Below are positions 60,684-64,000 of a DNA stretch of 64,000 bases, piece by piece (positions within the stretch are counted from its first letter, which is position 1; the number at the start of each line of letters is the position of its first letter). Source of the stretch: Monilinia fructicola (taxonomy: Eukaryota > Ascomycota > Leotiomycetes > Helotiales > Sclerotiniaceae); assembly GCA_008692225.1 (NCBI GenBank), contig VICG01000010.1:1798001-1862000 (forward strand). The letters run 5' to 3'. The position numbers and the translations under genes are program-made. The notes below the pieces were generated by a model, which worked only from the letters and a program-made list of their open reading frames with translations, had not been told where the DNA came from and made no database searches.

Positions 60684-63394
60684 TTTTGAAGTGGGGATTG
60701 GAAAGGGATAAGGTAAGTGAAGCATGAGATCGAGGTCCTGAAATGGATAGAATAGATCCGTGTTTGCAACAAAAGAGTAGCTGGCGAGACGAATATTTGG
60801 TGTAAAAGTGATTGTAAAGGTAGAGATATTTGATGGGATGTTTTGAAAACTCTTGACTGGCCAAATGGTGAAGCCTCGAGGGAGTGGTCTTCTCTTCTAG
60901 AAAAACTCTCTGATGTTGCACGAGTGTTCCTTATCGGCCGACTCTGGAACTAAAACAATGGTGTGTAGTCTGATAAGCTATGGATGTCTGCTGCAAATGG
61001 CATGTGATGGTGCTTATCTTTTCGCAGGGTTCAGAAAATGGCACACTCGTGATTTTTCATGCCGGTTTACATCCGGAGTAACGGAAAATAGACAATAGGT
61101 TGTTTGGAGGTATTGGTAAGGGTGGTGTGGAGAGAAACATCAGCCGGTGTGAAGGGGTTAAAGCCAATACGATAAGCTGCGGAAAGGGTCGTGTGAGGCC
61201 CAAGTAAGAGAGCAAGTGATGTTGTGCTTGTGAACTCTGTATGAAGTTGTAAATTTTGCACGGCAAAATATTGCAGCCAAATCATGCTCTCAACCAAGAC
61301 ATACATTTTTGGTGGTTGCAAATGTTGCCACTAAACGCACGACTACTAATCTGGCAGATTCTGGATAAAGGGTGCTGTGAAATGAGCATATCGACATCGG
61401 ATCACGTTCATGAAGGGGAAATGTGATTGTTCTGGGTTTGGTAGTAAGGAAGCAGCCGGTTGAAGAACACGGAAAGAAAATACTTTGGGATAAGATGTTA
61501 TACAATCTATAATGCATGCCTCGTTGGTACTAACCAAGAGTATTCCAACATGTCCCATAATGAATGAAACAAATAAATAAAGAAATAGAAATGACAGACT
61601 TCCAATCTTAGCTTCATCTGATCATATATCTGTTGAGTGGATAGCATGCCGTGGTATGAAAGTTTTTAAAACTCTTGCACATTTAGGGCCATCCGATCTG
61701 ATAGTCTAAGCCTGGAATCGCCCCCCTTACTTGGCGTCGAGGAATAGACTCCAATGAAACGCTTATGATGGACCTGAATATGCGAGCGTTCTTCGAGTAG
61801 GCCATAGCCAGTCCAGCTAGCACATCGACAGCCTCCTCAAACCCACCTGTCCTTTGTATGATTTTGAGTCGCCCATTGGAGGATATAGGCAGTGATGTCA
61901 AATTCAATCGTAATAACCGGAGCCTCCTCGTCTGATCTTGCGGCATATGGAGGAGACTGGGTATCAATATCAAAATCGGCTTGATTTCGCATAATTCACA
62001 TAGAAGATCTTGGTCACTGTCAGGGACAGGATTCCGCTAATGTTGGAACTGAGGACGGAAGTCAACAGTTTGAGTAGGAGAATCAGAACAGCTGAGGTGA
62101 AATGTGCTCCGTGTGTCCATTGATTCTCCAAGGCGTACACAGTGCTTTTGATCCAGATTAGAGCATACGCCTCTGAAAGGACCACCGGGCATCGCTTGGT
62201 TATGCAAAATTGGAATGCATGAGAGCTTTTCCTCACCCATGGATATTGTTGTTGAATGTTGTATTGTGTTGTGTTGTGTTGTGTTGTGTTGTGTTGGCGA
62301 AATAGGATGAGATATACTAGGTACGTAAGGGAGAAGGAAGTAAAGTAACGAAAAGCCTTCCTTGACTTGATTAGTTCTATTAACCTTACTAATCTTACTA
62401 AGCAAGTTATCATAGATACTACAGAGTAGGTAGATACCTAGATATTATCATCTTATACTTTCACCGCCTACCAAATGCAATCCACACCAAGCCTCCAGCT
62501 CACGAGTAAACAGCATGAAATATCCTCATGTTAACCTTCTTGTTGTAATTGTGATGTTCTCTTGTTCCATTTCTAACCTCTGATGTTTTCCCCTTATGGA
62601 TCATTTGTTGTGTCAAGTAAAGACGGCATTGAAATATAAACAATATCAATTTTGTTTGTTTGTTTGTTTGTTTGTTTTCCTTTCTTTTGTCTCCTTTCTT
62701 CTTTCTTCTTCTTCCTTCGCTGCTTGAGATGTGACTGTAATACTCCGTCCGTACTATATATAACCACAAGCTCATAAGGTTGGCTATACGAGTACGACGG
62801 CTTTCAAACTCAAAGAGCTTTTCACGTCAACTCTTACATTTGTCTATACTGAGTATTGACTGGCGAATGGCGATACCGAGAAATCTCTTTGATATTATGC
62901 ATAATTGCTGATGCAATGATTGCGATGATGGGTGCGCTCGTACACAGGACCACCATGTTTGTTCTCTATTGCCATTGCCGTTGCTTCAAAGATGGCTATG
63001 CCTCGTCACCCATGATGTAATCCACTGCAAAGCCACAATTCATCTTTTGATATCACGAGACGTTATCATTAAAGAGTATATATATACATCCATGGATCTA
63101 TATATATATATATATATATATAACATTCACTTGTGTTCACTGTTTCCATGATCCATATTCACGCTTGACTTCAATCCCACTTCACTTCTATTCAAAGATT
63201 ACCTACCCCTCCAGGATCCCCACTTTCTACACCGACGTGGGTACATACAATACCATAGAGAGTATATAGTAAACTTACTTCTCGAGACACCTAGTATCTA
63301 ATAGATAACAACATTCTATCACGATATAACAATCCGCCAACACGCCAATACAACAATACCTAAAATAACATAAACACTCTACCACAGCAAGATC
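60684..63394. other. Long stretch without a supported gene
   Basis: Minus-strand frames at 61067-61321, 61290-61517, 61683-61973 and 61970-62413 overlap one another and cannot be joined with confidence. Repeats: TTGTG pentamers (62263-62296), TTTG (62652-62675), TTC tract (62694-62717), TA dinucleotides (63098-63122). The last 400 bases are the upstream region of the SYLF gene, with many TA- and CA-rich words before the start. Confidence 0.5.
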
Positions 63395-64000
63395 ATGACC
63401 GAACCATCAGATAACACAGCTACTACAGCTACAACAGCTACAACAGCTACTACAGCTAATCCAGCTAATCCAGCAACCAATACAGCCAAACCATCAGCTT
63501 GGGCAAAAACCAAGATTGGTGGCAAGGCTGCTTTTGACAAAGGATGGGCTGCATTCGAGAAATTGGGAGGGCCAGTTAACAAGCTCACCAACAAGATTGG
63601 ATCCGAGGCTTTCTGGCCAACAGGAATGGAGAAAGAATGCGAGAAGGCTGCCCGTATCCTCAAATCGTTCTGTAGTACGTCCGATTAATATCCCTTTCAT
63701 CACAAACTGCCCACTAACAATGTGATAGAGGATGGATTTATGGCGGAAGAACAAAAAGATGCATCCCAAGACCCAGAGAGTAAAGAGAAGGCTCAAGATG
63801 GGCCTAGCAAACCACCGAAAGTTCTTGTGAAAATACCTCAGAAAGTTATCAAGAACTGTGTCGGCCTCGCAATTTACACCACGATGCGTTCTGGACTTTG
63901 GGTATCTGGAGCAGGTGGATCGGGTGTTTTGATTGCCAAGAACGAGAATGGCCAATGGTCACCGCCTTCCGGAATTCTCATTCATACTTTGGGTGTAGGA
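63395..64000 (+). CDS. SYLF-domain actin-associated protein, Ysc84/Lsb3-like (3' end outside window)
   Basis: Lipid- and actin-binding protein of endocytic patches, by family. The N-terminus is a short tandem repeat of Thr/Ala then Asn-Pro-Ala units (residues 8-29, encoded by CAGCTACWA-type 9-mers). Then come WAKTKIGGKAAFDKGWAAFEKLGG and GPVNKLTNKIGSEAFWPTGME, EKECEKAARILKSF, and after an intron (63675-63728) KVLVKIPQKVIKNCVGLAIYT, the start of the SYLF domain (GLWVSGAGGSGVLIAKNENGQW, SPPSGILIHTLGVG). The window ends inside the domain; a C-terminal SH3 domain, usual in yeast Lsb3/Ysc84, cannot be checked. Confidence 0.9.

Noticed and set aside
61067..61321. Minus-strand frame with NPFTPADVSLHTTLTN
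   Set aside because: Pattern loosely recalls ER translocon-associated (Irc22-like) proteins, but no signal peptide, membrane span or joinable neighbouring exon could be found. Too weak to call.

Overview
The window looks like nuclear DNA of a filamentous ascomycete. The genes carry short introns (about 50-110 nt) with GT..AG ends and CTAAC/CTAAT-type branch sites, the proteins are typical of Pezizomycotina, and some blocks are AT-rich in the way repeat-induced point mutation (RIP) leaves them. Protein flavour and the frequent TACCTACCTAGGTA-like motifs suggest Leotiomycetes, perhaps Sclerotiniaceae (Botrytis/Sclerotinia type). That placement is inference, not shown by a marker gene.

Layout. 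(1) 1-16.6 kb has no gene I can support. It is full of microsatellites and minisatellites and holds three AT-rich blocks. One is a TIR-bounded transposon relic (8207-9879) and one contains a small TIR element (13747-13983). (2) 16.7-20.5 kb: a C2H2 zinc-finger/fungal_trans regulator on +. (3) 22.4-24.5 kb: a GT90/CAP10-like glycosyltransferase on -. (4) 25.6-42.3 kb: a dense housekeeping block with uL15m (MRPL10), the sorting nexin MVP1, DCN1, bS6m (MRP17, -), RRB1, two hypotheticals, the urate-pathway enzyme URAD (-), PRP19, and a RING protein with SUMO-interaction-like motifs. (5) 43-50 kb: a poorer stretch with frames broken by stop codons (a possible secreted protein, a 2EXR protein, a GST), one hypothetical, and a tRNA-Thr(AGT) with a 15-nt intron. 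(6) 51-60.7 kb: a TPR protein (-), ISY1, a small hypothetical (-), a patatin-like lipase, and an 88-residue membrane protein (-). (7) 63.4 kb to the end: the start of a SYLF-domain (Ysc84/Lsb3) protein that runs off the window.

Functional links: PRP19 and ISY1 both belong to the Prp19 (NineTeen) spliceosome complex. uL15m and bS6m are both mitoribosomal proteins. DCN1 (neddylation), PRP19 (U-box ubiquitin ligase) and the RING/SIM protein all act in ubiquitin-like modification. Fungal gene order is mostly not operonic, so this proximity need not mean co-regulation.

A dominant technical feature is a series of single-base length differences, mostly in homopolymers, that break otherwise conserved genes (uL15m, MVP1, DCN1, RRB1, PRP19, GT90, the zinc-finger gene and others). 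When I allow one base per site, the exon sums for DCN1, RRB1, PRP19 and the RING gene become exact multiples of three. This points to assembly or sequencing errors rather than gene death. The stop codons in the 43.6-50 kb frames are a different kind of damage and look like real decay. I did not find a clearly new biological system. The best leads are the RING/SIM protein, the RIP-worn transposon with an unmutated island inside it, and the decaying 43-50 kb stretch.
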